DNA from: JBBRGK01 sp036741355
GTDB taxonomy: Bacteria; Chloroflexota; Dehalococcoidia; CAUJGQ01
Assembly (NCBI GenBank): GCA_036741355.1
Contig: DAINSK010000002.1
Span: forward strand, 1 to 64,000
Direction of reading: 5' to 3'
Length of the DNA stretch: 64,000 nucleotides
A model generated the notes under the pieces. It was not told the origin of the DNA. It saw only the letters and a list, made by a program, of their open reading frames with translations, and did no database searches. A program made the translations under genes and the position numbers. Positions 56,638 to 64,000 of this stretch are shown one piece after another (position 1 is the stretch's first letter; each line of letters begins with the position of its first letter).

Positions 56638-58185
56638 TCAGGTGGTGGTGGGGACGCCTTGTTCAGCCGGTGAACGCCAACGGAGCACGGGCTTGCGGGC
56701 GGCCATAGCCTCGTCCAGGCGGCGCAGGGGTGCGCTGGTCGGGGCGCTTTTCAACAGTTCCGGGTTCGTCTCGGCTTCGTGCGCGACGGCCAGCATCGCG
56801 TCGCAAAAAGCGTCGAGCGCCTGCTTGCTCTCCGCTTCGGTCGGCTCGATCATCAATGCCTCGTCCACGACCAGAGGGAAATAGATCGTCGGTGGGTGAA
56901 AGCCGTAATCGATCAACCGTTTGGCGACGTCAAGCGTACGGACGCCGGCCGCCCGCTGGCGCCTGCCCGAGAAAACGACTTCGTGCATACAGGGCCGGTC
57001 GTACGGCAGGTCGTAGGCGCCGCGCAGGCGCGCCTGTACATAGTTGGCGTTGACGACAGCGGCCTCGCTCATCTCGCGTAACCCCTCAGCGCCGAGCGTG
57101 CGCAGATACGTGTAGGCGCGAACCAAAACGCCGGCGTTACCGTGAAATTCGCCGAGCCGTCCGATCGAGTGTTCGGGTGCGACGAGCCGATAGCCCCGGC
57201 CCCCCGCATCGAGCTCGACATAAGGGGAAGGCAGATACGGGGCAAGGGTTTTAGTCACCGCGATCGGTCCGGCGCCCGGGCCGCCGCCACCGTGAGGCGT
57301 GCTGAGCGTCTTGTGTACATTGATGTGCATGACGTCGAAGCCGAGCTCGCCCGGCTTTACCTGCCCGGCGATTGCGTTCAGGTTGGCGCCGTCTCCGTAC
57401 ATCAGTCCGCCGGCGCTATGCACGAGCTCAACGATACGAAGGATATTGCGATCGAAAAGGCCCAGTGTGTTGGGAATCGTGAGCATCATCCCGGCGACGC
57501 GGCCATCGAGCGCCGCTTCCAATGCCGGCAGGTCCATGTCGCCGTCGCTAGCGGTTGGAATCGTTACAACCTCGAAGCCGCACATCGCGGCGGTCGCGGG
57601 GTTTGTGCCGTGGGCCGCGTCGGGAACGAGGACCCGCGTGCGGTCTCCGCGACCATTCGCCTCCAGCCACGCCTTGATGACCAGCACTCCCGCGAACTCT
57701 CCCTGCGCTCCCGCCATCGGGGCCAGACTCGCGGTGTGCATACCGGTGACCTCGGCCAGCAGCTGTTGGAGCTCAAAAAAGAGCTTCAGCGTGCCCTGAA
57801 CCGTTTCGGCCGGCTGAAGCGGATGCAGGTCGGCAAATCCGGGCAACCGCGCAATATCCTCGTCGATTTTGGGGTTGTACTTCATCGTGCAACTGCCCAG
57901 CGGATAGAAGCCGGAGTCGATGCTGTAGTTCAGCCGGCTAAGCGCCGTGAAGTAGCGAACCGTGTCGAGCTGGCTGAGCTCCGGCAGCCGCAGCTCCGTC
58001 CGTAGCAGCGACGCGTCGGGCAGCGCCGTTTCCGGCACGTCGCAGACGGGAAGCGCGACTCCTTGCTTGCCCGAGATGCTCCGATCGAAGGATAACCGGC
58101 CGCCCATCGAGTCTCGCGTGAGGTCGGGCGGCCCAGTAGTCGCACGCGGGATCCGACCGTCGATGGCAGTTTCTGACGCCGTCAT
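56638..58185 (-). CDS. gcvPB: Glycine dehydrogenase (decarboxylating) subunit 2
   Basis: 515 residues, PLP-bearing half of the P protein, which decarboxylates glycine and passes methylamine to lipoyl-GcvH. PLP lysine is in H-I-N-V-H-K-T-L-S-T-P-H-G-G-G-G-P-G. S-M-T-Y region is represented by L-G-S-C-T-M-K-Y-N-P, and Q-G-E-F-A-G is also clear. ATG at 58185 overlaps the gcvPA stop as ATGA, giving tight coupling; longer upstream frames lie in gcvPA. Last gene of the T-H-PA-PB operon. Confidence 0.95.
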   Translation of the reverse strand: MTASETAIDGRIPRATTGPPDLTRDSMGGRLSFDRSISGKQGVALPVCDVPETALPDASLLRTELRLPELSQLDTVRYFTALSRLNYSIDSGFYPLGSCTMKYNPKIDEDIARLPGFADLHPLQPAETVQGTLKLFFELQQLLAEVTGMHTASLAPMAGAQGEFAGVLVIKAWLEANGRGDRTRVLVPDAAHGTNPATAAMCGFEVVTIPTASDGDMDLPALEAALDGRVAGMMLTIPNTLGLFDRNILRIVELVHSAGGLMYGDGANLNAIAGQVKPGELGFDVMHINVHKTLSTPHGGGGPGAGPIAVTKTLAPYLPSPYVELDAGGRGYRLVAPEHSIGRLGEFHGNAGVLVRAYTYLRTLGAEGLREMSEAAVVNANYVQARLRGAYDLPYDRPCMHEVVFSGRRQRAAGVRTLDVAKRLIDYGFHPPTIYFPLVVDEALMIEPTEAESKQALDAFCDAMLAVAHEAETNPELLKSAPTSAPLRRLDEAMAARKPVLRWRSPAEQGVPTTT

Positions 58186-59525
58186 GCAGGCCGCCCAAAC
58201 TGCGCGAGGTTGGCCGCAAGCAGATCGATCTCGGCGCGGCTGTTCATCTCGGTCAGGGCGATCATCATGCCATTGGGCTCCCGATCGCTGACGTCGAGCC
58301 CGGCGGCGATGCCGGCCTCGAGCAATACTCGCAGGATCTCTGCGGGCGGTCGCGGGCATCGCACGGTGAACTCACTAAAGAACGGTGCCACAAACGCCAG
58401 CTCGAAACCGGGCAGCGCGGCGACCAACTTGGCCGCGTAATGGGCCTTTTGGTAGCAGAGCTCTGCAACATCGCGCAGCCCGCGCGGGCCAAGGGCTGCC
58501 AGGTAGACAGCGGCGGCGAGCGCAAGCAACTGCTGACTGGTGCAAATATTCGAAGTCGCGCGCTCGCGGCGAATGTGTTGCTCGCGAGTTTGCAATGTGA
58601 GCACGTAGCCTGTGCGGCCGTCGAGGTCCCTGGTCTGGCCGACGATGCGTCCCGGCAGATGCCGGATGAACCGCTCGCTGCAGGCGAAGAGACCGACATG
58701 GGGACCGCCAAAGTTCAGGCCACCGCCCAATGACTGGCCGCTGGCCGTGACAACGTCTGCTCCATAGGAGCCCGGCGCTCGGTACATGCCGAGCGAAACG
58801 GGATCGACGTCGACGATGTACAGACCTCCGGCCGCGTGTGCGGACCCGCCGAGCGAGTCGAGATCCTCGAGGAAGCCGAATCCGTTCGGCTGCTGAACTC
58901 CCAGGCAGGCCGCGTCGTCGAGCGATCCGACTTGGTCTCGGCCGACGACCTCGACCGCCAACCCCCTTCCGGAGGCATAGGTCCGTACCGTTTCCGTATA
59001 TGCGGGCCGAACCGTGTCGAGTACGGCTATCCGTCTGCGGCCGGTGACCGCGACGGCCATCAGGCAGGCTTCTGCAAAGGCGCTGGCGCCGTCGTACATT
59101 CCGGCGTTGGCCACATCCATCCCTGTCAGCTCGCACACCATCGATTGGAACTCAAAGGCTCCCTGCAGCGTTCCCTGGCTGATCTCGGGCTGGTACGGCG
59201 TGTAGGCGGTGTAGAACTCGCTGCGGCCGATGATGTGGCCGACGATACTCGGCACGTAGTGCCGGTACGCCCCGCCGCCGACGAACGAAACGAGGTCTCT
59301 GGCCGGCCGGTTCATCGCCGCCAGCGCGGCGAGTTCGTGCGTAAGCTCTATTTCAGATAACGGCGGCGGAAGATTCAGCTCCGGCTTGCGAAACTCGACC
59401 GGGATGGCTGCAAACAGCTCATCCGCCGACTCAACGCCTATCGCGTTCAGCATTGAGTCCCGTTCGTCGGCGGTCGTGCCGACGTACGGGTTCGATGCCC
59501 TGACTGGCCGTGCCTGCTGAAGCAT
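58182..59525 (-). CDS. gcvPA: Glycine dehydrogenase (decarboxylating) subunit 1
   Basis: 447 residues, the non-lysine half of the split P protein. Typical segments: S-F-V-G-G-G-A-Y-R-H-Y-V-P, Y-T-P-Y-Q-P-E-I-S-Q-G, Y-D-G-A-S-A-F-A-E-A and R-A-T-S-N-I-C-T-S-Q. Works as a heterotetramer with GcvPB. ATG at 59525 is four bases after the gcvH stop, so translation is likely coupled. Split P proteins are usual in Firmicutes, Thermotogae, Chloroflexota and archaea. Confidence 0.94.
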   Translation of the reverse strand: MLQQARPVRASNPYVGTTADERDSMLNAIGVESADELFAAIPVEFRKPELNLPPPLSEIELTHELAALAAMNRPARDLVSFVGGGAYRHYVPSIVGHIIGRSEFYTAYTPYQPEISQGTLQGAFEFQSMVCELTGMDVANAGMYDGASAFAEACLMAVAVTGRRRIAVLDTVRPAYTETVRTYASGRGLAVEVVGRDQVGSLDDAACLGVQQPNGFGFLEDLDSLGGSAHAAGGLYIVDVDPVSLGMYRAPGSYGADVVTASGQSLGGGLNFGGPHVGLFACSERFIRHLPGRIVGQTRDLDGRTGYVLTLQTREQHIRRERATSNICTSQQLLALAAAVYLAALGPRGLRDVAELCYQKAHYAAKLVAALPGFELAFVAPFFSEFTVRCPRPPAEILRVLLEAGIAAGLDVSDREPNGMMIALTEMNSRAEIDLLAANLAQFGRPA

Positions 59526-59529
59526 GAGC

Positions 59530-59922
59530 TCAGTGCTCGGTCGCGGTTTTAATCGTCGCACTGTATTCGTCGGCCGCGAGCAGCTTGTTCAGTTGATCCG
59601 GGTCCGATACCCGAAGGCGGATGAGCCAGCCGTCGCCATAGGGGGATCTGTTCACGATCTCCGGGTTGTCGCGCGCCGTTTCATTGATCTCGGTCACTTC
59701 GCCGCCGATAGGGGTGAATAGCTCGGAAACCGACTTCACCGACTCGATTTCACCGATCTTGCCGAACTGATCGACGGTGGTCCCCGGCTTCGGCAGGTCG
59801 AGATAGACGATATCGCCCAATTGATCCTGGGCGAAGTCGGTGATGCCGACCGTTGCCGTCTCGCCGTCCAACCGCACCCACTCGTGCTCGCGGGAGTACT
59901 TCAGTTCCGCCGGGACTTCCAT
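59530..59922 (-). CDS. gcvH: Glycine cleavage system H protein
   Basis: About 130 residues. Lipoyl carrier that shuttles the aminomethyl group between P, T and L proteins. The lipoylated Lys is in I-E-S-V-K-S-V-S-E, and the N-terminal Y-S-R-E-H-E-W-V and G-I-T-D-F-A-Q-D-Q-L-G-D-I-V-Y are standard. ATG at 59922 has AAGGTG upstream and is preferred over a GTG three codons earlier. L protein (lpd) and lipoate genes are not in this window. Confidence 0.95.
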   Translation of the reverse strand: MEVPAELKYSREHEWVRLDGETATVGITDFAQDQLGDIVYLDLPKPGTTVDQFGKIGEIESVKSVSELFTPIGGEVTEINETARDNPEIVNRSPYGDGWLIRLRVSDPDQLNKLLAADEYSATIKTATEH

Positions 59923-60029
59923 CCGTGACACCTTACATTGTCCCTCGGGTAGAGGCAGGGGAGTAGCGCCGCGAGTTCACGAACACGATCGTAGCACGAT
60001 GGCCGCAACTCGCCGCGGTTGTATCCGGC

Positions 60030-61127
60030 TCAGCCGCCGCCCCTGTAAAACGGTCGCTTGACCACCTCGACCGGCACGCGGCGGCCGCGAACATCTACGT
60101 GCAGCCGGGTGCCGACTTCAGTGTCGGCGGGCGGTAGGTATGCCATGCCGATCCCGGCACCAATCGTCGGCGAAAACGTGCCGCTCGTGAGCGTGCCGAC
60201 CTGGTCGCCATCTTTGAAAACTGTATATCCGTGGCGCAACACCGCGCGCTCGACTGCCCTGAGGCAGGAGAGCGCGCGGTCCACCGCACCCTTCGCGTTC
60301 ACAAGCGCCGGCCTGCCCTCGAACTCCCGGTCGCCGTCGAGTGACACCACCCAGCCGAGACCGGCTTCCAACGGGTTGGTCGTGAGGTCGAGGTCGTTGC
60401 CGTATAGCGCCAGTGCCGCCTCGAGTCGCAACACGTCGCGCGCACCGAGTCCACACGGCGTGACGCCCGCGGCCATGAACGCTTCCCACATGCTGCGCCC
60501 GGCGTCGATTCCGCAGACGAATTCGAAGCCGTCTTCGCCTGTATAGCCGGTCCGCGATACGAGCGCTTTGTGGCCGAACAGCTCGATCTCGTGGCACGCC
60601 CGCCGCGGAATTAACGCTTCGAGTTCATGCGATAGCACGGCCGAAAAGACGTGCTTAGCGCCCGGCCCTTGCAACGCTAGCATCGCCGTTGAAGCTTGTC
60701 GGTCGTCAATCCGCACGTCCATGCCGCTGCGCCGGTGACCCTGCAGCCAGCGGACGTCGGCGTCGTAGCGGGAGGCGTTACCCACGACCAGCCAGCGCTC
60801 GGCGCCCATTCGATACAGGTATGGATCGTCGATGATTCCGCCGCGTTCATCGCAGAGCAGGTTGTAATGCCCGTGAAGCTCGTCGATCTTCGCTGCGTCG
60901 TACGTGAAGGTCGCGCGCAATAGGTCAACGGCACCGGGCCCGCTCAAAAACAGCCTGCCCATGTGGGAGACGTCAAAGACACCGGCGCGTTCCCGAACCG
61001 ACTTCACCTCGTCAATGATGCCCGAGTACTGGATGGGCATCTCCCAACCCGCAAACGGCGCCATGCGAGCCCCGAGGGATCGATGAGAAGCGTCAAGAGG
61101 GGACTTACGAAGCGTTTCCTGGGTCAT
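60030..61127 (-). CDS. gcvT: Glycine cleavage system T protein (aminomethyltransferase)
   Basis: 365 residues. Transfers the methylene from aminomethyl-GcvH to tetrahydrofolate and releases ammonia. Landmarks: P-F-A-G-W-E-M-P-I-Q-Y, F-D-V-S-H-M-G, L-L-C-D-E-R-G-G-I-I-D-D, R-T-G-Y-T-G-E-D-G-F-E and L-G-A-R-D-V-L-R-L-E-A. ATG at 61127 with AGAGG upstream; the long open frame before it is non-coding. First gene of the operon. I looked for a glycine riboswitch upstream and found no match. It is followed by 107 bases without a gene before gcvH. Confidence 0.94.
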   Translation of the reverse strand: MTQETLRKSPLDASHRSLGARMAPFAGWEMPIQYSGIIDEVKSVRERAGVFDVSHMGRLFLSGPGAVDLLRATFTYDAAKIDELHGHYNLLCDERGGIIDDPYLYRMGAERWLVVGNASRYDADVRWLQGHRRSGMDVRIDDRQASTAMLALQGPGAKHVFSAVLSHELEALIPRRACHEIELFGHKALVSRTGYTGEDGFEFVCGIDAGRSMWEAFMAAGVTPCGLGARDVLRLEAALALYGNDLDLTTNPLEAGLGWVVSLDGDREFEGRPALVNAKGAVDRALSCLRAVERAVLRHGYTVFKDGDQVGTLTSGTFSPTIGAGIGMAYLPPADTEVGTRLHVDVRGRRVPVEVVKRPFYRGGG

Positions 61128-61208
61128 TGCTGCCTCTGACTGGGGACTGGCACCTATTGTACCTGGCGAGAGTTCGTGTCCCGGTGTAAGCCGCCACGGG
61201 AAGCCTGT

Positions 61209-61237
61209 TAGACCGACAATTAGTGCGGCTCTATAGT
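61209..61237 (+). promoter_or_regulatory. Candidate promoter of the MFS gene
   Basis: TAGACC (61209-61214) and TATAGT (61232-61237) with a 17-base spacer, 44 bases before the MFS start. The -35 matches four of six consensus positions. Confidence 0.45.
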
Positions 61238-61280
61238 CGAAGAGGTACAACACCAGCCGTCCAGCCGGCCGAGGCGATGC

Positions 61281-62477
61281 GTGCGCCGTTCTCCCCTCGC
61301 GGTCATTTACCTGACTGTTTTCATCGATCTGCTCGGTTTCAGCATCATCCTGCCGTTGCTACCGTTCTATGCCGAGCATTTCGGTGCCACGGGCGTGTGG
61401 GTCGGCGCCCTGCTCACCGCGTATTCCGCCGTCCAGTTCGTCAGCGCCCCATTGCTAGGCCGTCTTTCCGACCGCGTTGGGCGGCGCCCGGTCCTGTTGC
61501 TCAGCCTGGCAGGGTCGGCCGTCTCACTTGCCTTCACGGGGTTCGCGCACTCACTAGTGCTGCTTCTTGCCGGCCGTGCGCTGGCGGGGCTTTTCGGCGG
61601 CAGCATTGCCACCGCCCAGGCGTACGTCGCCGACGTCACAGAGCCGGAGGTGCGCGCGAAGTACATGGGTCTGCTGGGCGCATCGGTCGGGCTCGGTTTC
61701 GTCTTTGGCCCGGCAATCGGCGCTGGGTTCAGCCCGTTCGGCTTTGGCGCCGCGGCGTTCTTCGCCGCCGGACTGGCCGCTGCGAACCTGGCATTCGCAT
61801 ACTTCAAGCTGCCGGAGTCGAGGCGTCGCGGCAGAGCGCCGTCCGGGCGAATCCTGCCGACCTTCGCAATCCTGTCAAACGCTTTCCGGCGGCCCGCCCT
61901 GGCGCGCATTCTGGCCGCGACTTTTTTGACAACCTTCGCGTTTGCAGGACTTGAAGCCACCTTTGCACTGTTCAGCCAGAAACGCTTCGGGCTTGGCGCG
62001 GGCGCCTTCGGCCTCATCTTCACGTATCTTGGCGTCCTGATCGTGGCCGTCCAGGGGGGCCTCGTCGGACGGTTGACCGCGCGCTACAGCGAACGTTCCT
62101 TAGCGACGGTTGGGGCGCTCGTCATGTGCCTGTCACTCGCGGGCATCGCGGCATCGCCGGACCTGCCGGCGCTTCTTGTGGTGGTTGGAGCCCTGGCGGT
62201 GGGCCAGGGATTGCTCAATCCGACGCTCTCGGCATTGCTGTCACGCGAGAGCCATCGCGACGAGCAGGGCAGTACGCTGGGCCTGGGTCAGTCGCTTGCG
62301 GCGGCGGCACGAGCGACAGGTCCGCTGGTGGCGGGATGGCTCTACGACGGCACGGCGGTACTTCCATATGTAGTAGGAGCGGTGCTCGTGCTGGGGACCG
62401 CGTGGCTCGTCAGCCAGCTTCATATCTCAGGCGATATACCGGTGGCGCAAGACGGCACGGTCGCTAGCGCGCCGTAG
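61281..62477 (+). CDS. MFS transporter, TetA/multidrug-like
   Basis: 398 residues with about 12 transmembrane helices. Motif A lies between TM2 and TM3 as G-R-L-S-D-R-V-G-R-R-P-V-L-L, and the D-x-x-G/F-S in helix 1 (F-I-D-L-L-G-F-S) and P-x-x-P-F-Y (I-L-P-L-L-P-F-Y) resemble the tetracycline efflux group. Proton-driven export of a drug or metabolite is likely; the substrate is not predictable. GTG start at 61281 follows GAGGCG. Divergent from gcvT. Confidence 0.85.
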   Translation: MRRSPLAVIYLTVFIDLLGFSIILPLLPFYAEHFGATGVWVGALLTAYSAVQFVSAPLLGRLSDRVGRRPVLLLSLAGSAVSLAFTGFAHSLVLLLAGRALAGLFGGSIATAQAYVADVTEPEVRAKYMGLLGASVGLGFVFGPAIGAGFSPFGFGAAAFFAAGLAAANLAFAYFKLPESRRRGRAPSGRILPTFAILSNAFRRPALARILAATFLTTFAFAGLEATFALFSQKRFGLGAGAFGLIFTYLGVLIVAVQGGLVGRLTARYSERSLATVGALVMCLSLAGIAASPDLPALLVVVGALAVGQGLLNPTLSALLSRESHRDEQGSTLGLGQSLAAAARATGPLVAGWLYDGTAVLPYVVGAVLVLGTAWLVSQLHISGDIPVAQDGTVASAP

Positions 62478-62481
62478 CGGC

Positions 62482-63372
62482 TCAGCCAGCGGATGACTGG
62501 ATTGGTGATGGCGGAATCGGGCTCCATCGGCGCCTCCCGTTTTCCTCAATCAGCCTGCCGGTCCCCGGGAACTCGGCGTGGACGCTGATAATCAGCGCCT
62601 GTTCGCGCCAGGCGCGTTCAAACAGCGCCTTCTTCGTTTCCAGCGAGACTAACGGCAAGATGTCCCAGGCGGAGATCCACACTGGCCGGTCGAGCTGGCA
62701 GCCGTGCTGGACAATATCGCCAATAAACATCGCCGTCTCGCCGGCAGATGAGATCACGACGCTGGCGTGGTCGGCGGTGTGGCCGGGGGTTGGAACCACG
62801 TGGATCTCCGGCGTGATCGACGTCTCGCCGTCGATGAGCTCCAACTGGCTCGTCTCCGCCAGCGGGGTGAAGTTATCGGCAAGGTAGCTGGCGCGACTGC
62901 GTTCATTGGGATGGATAGCTGCCTCGTATTCGCCGCGTTGCACGTAGTACCTGGCTCGTGGAAAGGTCGGCAGGGGTTGACCGTGGACATTGGCAGTGTT
63001 CCAGCCACAATGGTCGTAGTGGAGGTGCGTGTTGACCACGGCATCCACGTCGTCGGGCTGCACCCCGAGTGAGCGAAGCCGGCGCAGCAGGTGGCCGTAG
63101 TCGCCCGGGTAGTAGATCGTGCGTTGTTTGTCGTCCAGCTTCGTGCCGATGCCCGTGTCGATCAGCACCGTGCGCCCCTGTGAACGAACGAGCAGTGAAT
63201 TCAGCGCCAGGGGGTAGAGGTTCCGCTCCATCGGCGGGCCTGAAACGGGCTCCCACACGCTTCGCGGGACCACGCCCATGATCGCGCCCACGTCCTGATA
63301 GAACGTGCCGTCGCTGACGATTGCAAGGTTCAATGCGCCAAGCTTGTAACTCGGCGGTCGATCCTGGTCCAT
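62482..63372 (-). CDS. MBL-fold metallohydrolase, lactonase-like
   Basis: 296 residues. Zinc motif N-T-H-L-H-Y-D-H-C-G-W-N, then T-P-G-H-T-A-D-H and F-I-G-D for the further ligands. The spacing and N-terminal insert resemble the N-acyl-homoserine lactonase/hydrolase branch. No signal peptide. Convergent with the MFS gene, four bases apart. Substrate unproven. Confidence 0.82.
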   Translation of the reverse strand: MDQDRPPSYKLGALNLAIVSDGTFYQDVGAIMGVVPRSVWEPVSGPPMERNLYPLALNSLLVRSQGRTVLIDTGIGTKLDDKQRTIYYPGDYGHLLRRLRSLGVQPDDVDAVVNTHLHYDHCGWNTANVHGQPLPTFPRARYYVQRGEYEAAIHPNERSRASYLADNFTPLAETSQLELIDGETSITPEIHVVPTPGHTADHASVVISSAGETAMFIGDIVQHGCQLDRPVWISAWDILPLVSLETKKALFERAWREQALIISVHAEFPGTGRLIEENGRRRWSPIPPSPIQSSAG

Positions 63373-63730
63373 GGGTTCCTCCAGCGATACGCATAGCCGA
63401 GCGGGGCCGGCGTTATGGCGACCTTCGTTTGCCGGCCATCCCCGGTCCGCTGTTATAATGGAGCATCGTCGAGCCCAGAGAGAACCGATGCCCCGGCGCG
63501 CGGCCCCCTAACTCCCCGGCCCTCTTTCCCCCAATCCTAGGGGAAAGAGGGAGCTTGGACGGTTGGGAGGCAGATAAATTCGGTGCACGACGACGAACGG
63601 GAAGCCGACGTAGCCCGCGTGAAGCACCCAAGGATCGCCCCTTACCCCCAGTATTGGGGGCAAGGGGATGGGGGATTGGGGGCTCGCTGAGACGCAACAC
63701 GCCGATACCAAGAGTTGGAGATTTCATACC
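63373..63730. other. Intergenic region holding repeat copy C
   Basis: 358 bases between the lactonase-like gene and the aminotransferase. About half is the dispersed repeat at 63503-63687. The promoter of the aminotransferase must lie here but no clear box pair was found. Frames across it are repeat-derived and not considered genes. Confidence 0.6.
63503..63687. repeat. Dispersed double-hairpin repeat, copy C
   Basis: CCCTCTTTCCCCC...GGGGAAAGAGGG, then about 75 variable bases, then CCCCTTACCCCCAGTATTGG with GGGGGCAAGGGG and GGGGGATTGGGGG. Same start (CCCCCTAACTCCCCGGCCC) as copy B, showing a conserved unit boundary. Confidence 0.75.
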
Positions 63731-64000
63731 ATGGGAGAACCTTTCGCCTACTTGCAAAAGAAGATCATGCCGCTTGCAGAGGCGAAGATCGGCGTAATGA
63801 CGCACGCTTTCAACTATGGCACCGCCTGTTTCGAGGGCATTCGCGGCAACTGGAACGCGGACCAGGAGCAACTCTTTCTCTTCCGGGCCAAGGATCATTT
63901 CCGGCGACTTCACGACAGCGCCAAAATCCTGATGATGGAACTGCCCTACAGCGACGATGAGTTGGTGGACCTGACTCTGGAGGTCGTGCGGCGGGGAAAC
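63731..64000 (+). CDS. ilvE: Branched-chain amino acid aminotransferase, N-terminal part
   Basis: The first 90 codons are present and the gene continues beyond the window. M-G-E-P-F-A-Y-L, then I-G-V-M-T-H-A-F-N-Y-G-T-A-C-F-E-G-I-R-G and F-R-x-x-D-H-F-R-R-L-H-D-S-A-K-I-L are fold-type IV PLP aminotransferase (IlvE) segments. It would reversibly transaminate leucine, isoleucine and valine. Functionally it precedes the leucine-degradation enzymes encoded at 32042-36956. Confidence 0.85.
   Translation, partial: MGEPFAYLQKKIMPLAEAKIGVMTHAFNYGTACFEGIRGNWNADQEQLFLFRAKDHFRRLHDSAKILMMELPYSDDELVDLTLEVVRRGN

Noticed and set aside
61128..61280. Glycine riboswitch upstream of gcvT
   Set aside because: Glycine cleavage operons often have one, but the conserved aptamer cores are not visible in either orientation.
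63413..63913. 166-codon minus-strand open frame
   Set aside because: Antisense to the start of the branched-chain aminotransferase and built largely of the dispersed repeat.

Overview
The window is a GC-rich bacterial chromosome segment, most likely from the phylum Chloroflexota. This is an inference from several features: a 1,491-residue RpoC with a long charged coiled-coil insertion near its N-terminus, glycine-cleavage genes in the order gcvT-gcvH-gcvPA-gcvPB, Cys-Ser-Ser-Gly-type lipoproteins with low-complexity Ala/Thr/Pro linkers, and dispersed CCCCTC/GAGGGG hairpin repeats between genes. No rRNA, tRNA or CRISPR array was recognised.

Layout. 204-3577: lipoprotein, class I aminotransferase, a small protein and a winged-helix regulator. 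3616-3867 (minus): a short glutaredoxin whose redox motif reads TGA-Ser-Ala-Cys, i.e. a probable selenoprotein (U-x-x-C), with a bacterial SECIS-like hairpin just 3' of the TGA. 3805-16373: an integrated 12.5-kb phage-like element bounded by 65-bp perfect direct repeats that contain the start codon, the TGA and most of the SECIS hairpin of that gene. The element carries int-xis, a short rightward operon, and a long leftward operon with overlapping genes (ribbon-helix-helix protein, HTH protein, PrimPol-D5 helicase, small Cys-rich proteins, small terminase, a two-gene large terminase, and a coiled-coil protein). It has no capsid, portal or tail-tube genes, so it resembles a phage satellite or a very compact defective prophage. 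Integration puts the glutaredoxin directly downstream of xis-int and separates it from its native upstream DNA, now at 16374 onward.

16661-21754: an orphan molybdopterin-subunit gene of the xanthine dehydrogenase family, then a multicopper oxidase fused to a cupredoxin and a two-domain cupredoxin. 21970-29383: an M24 peptidase, DNA polymerase III alpha and an S41-type lipoprotein. 29419-37409: thiolase, a small membrane protein, a DUF2795-like protein, a histidine phosphatase, then isovaleryl-CoA dehydrogenase and methylcrotonyl-CoA carboxylase beta and alpha (leucine breakdown) and a GlcG/HbpS-like protein. 37423-40270: phosphohexomutase and glutamate dehydrogenase. 40391-48698: rpoC and rpoB. 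48950-55675: response regulator, small proteins, a GIY-YIG protein, HolA, a peptide ABC ATPase, LexA with an SOS box, an MBL hydrolase and a CoA-transferase. 55772-56430: a frameshifted DUF5615 gene and a convergent DUF433 gene (toxin-antitoxin-like). 56638-61127: the glycine cleavage operon. 61281-64000: an MFS transporter, a second MBL hydrolase, a repeat block and the start of a branched-chain aminotransferase.

The main system of interest is the pairing of a selenoprotein glutaredoxin with a capsid-less, terminase-carrying element that uses the Sec codon/SECIS region as its attachment site. The core evidence (TGA-x-x-Cys, hairpin, 65-bp repeats, repeated arm-type sites) is visible directly in the sequence. 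Selenocysteine insertion and satellite lifestyle are inferences.
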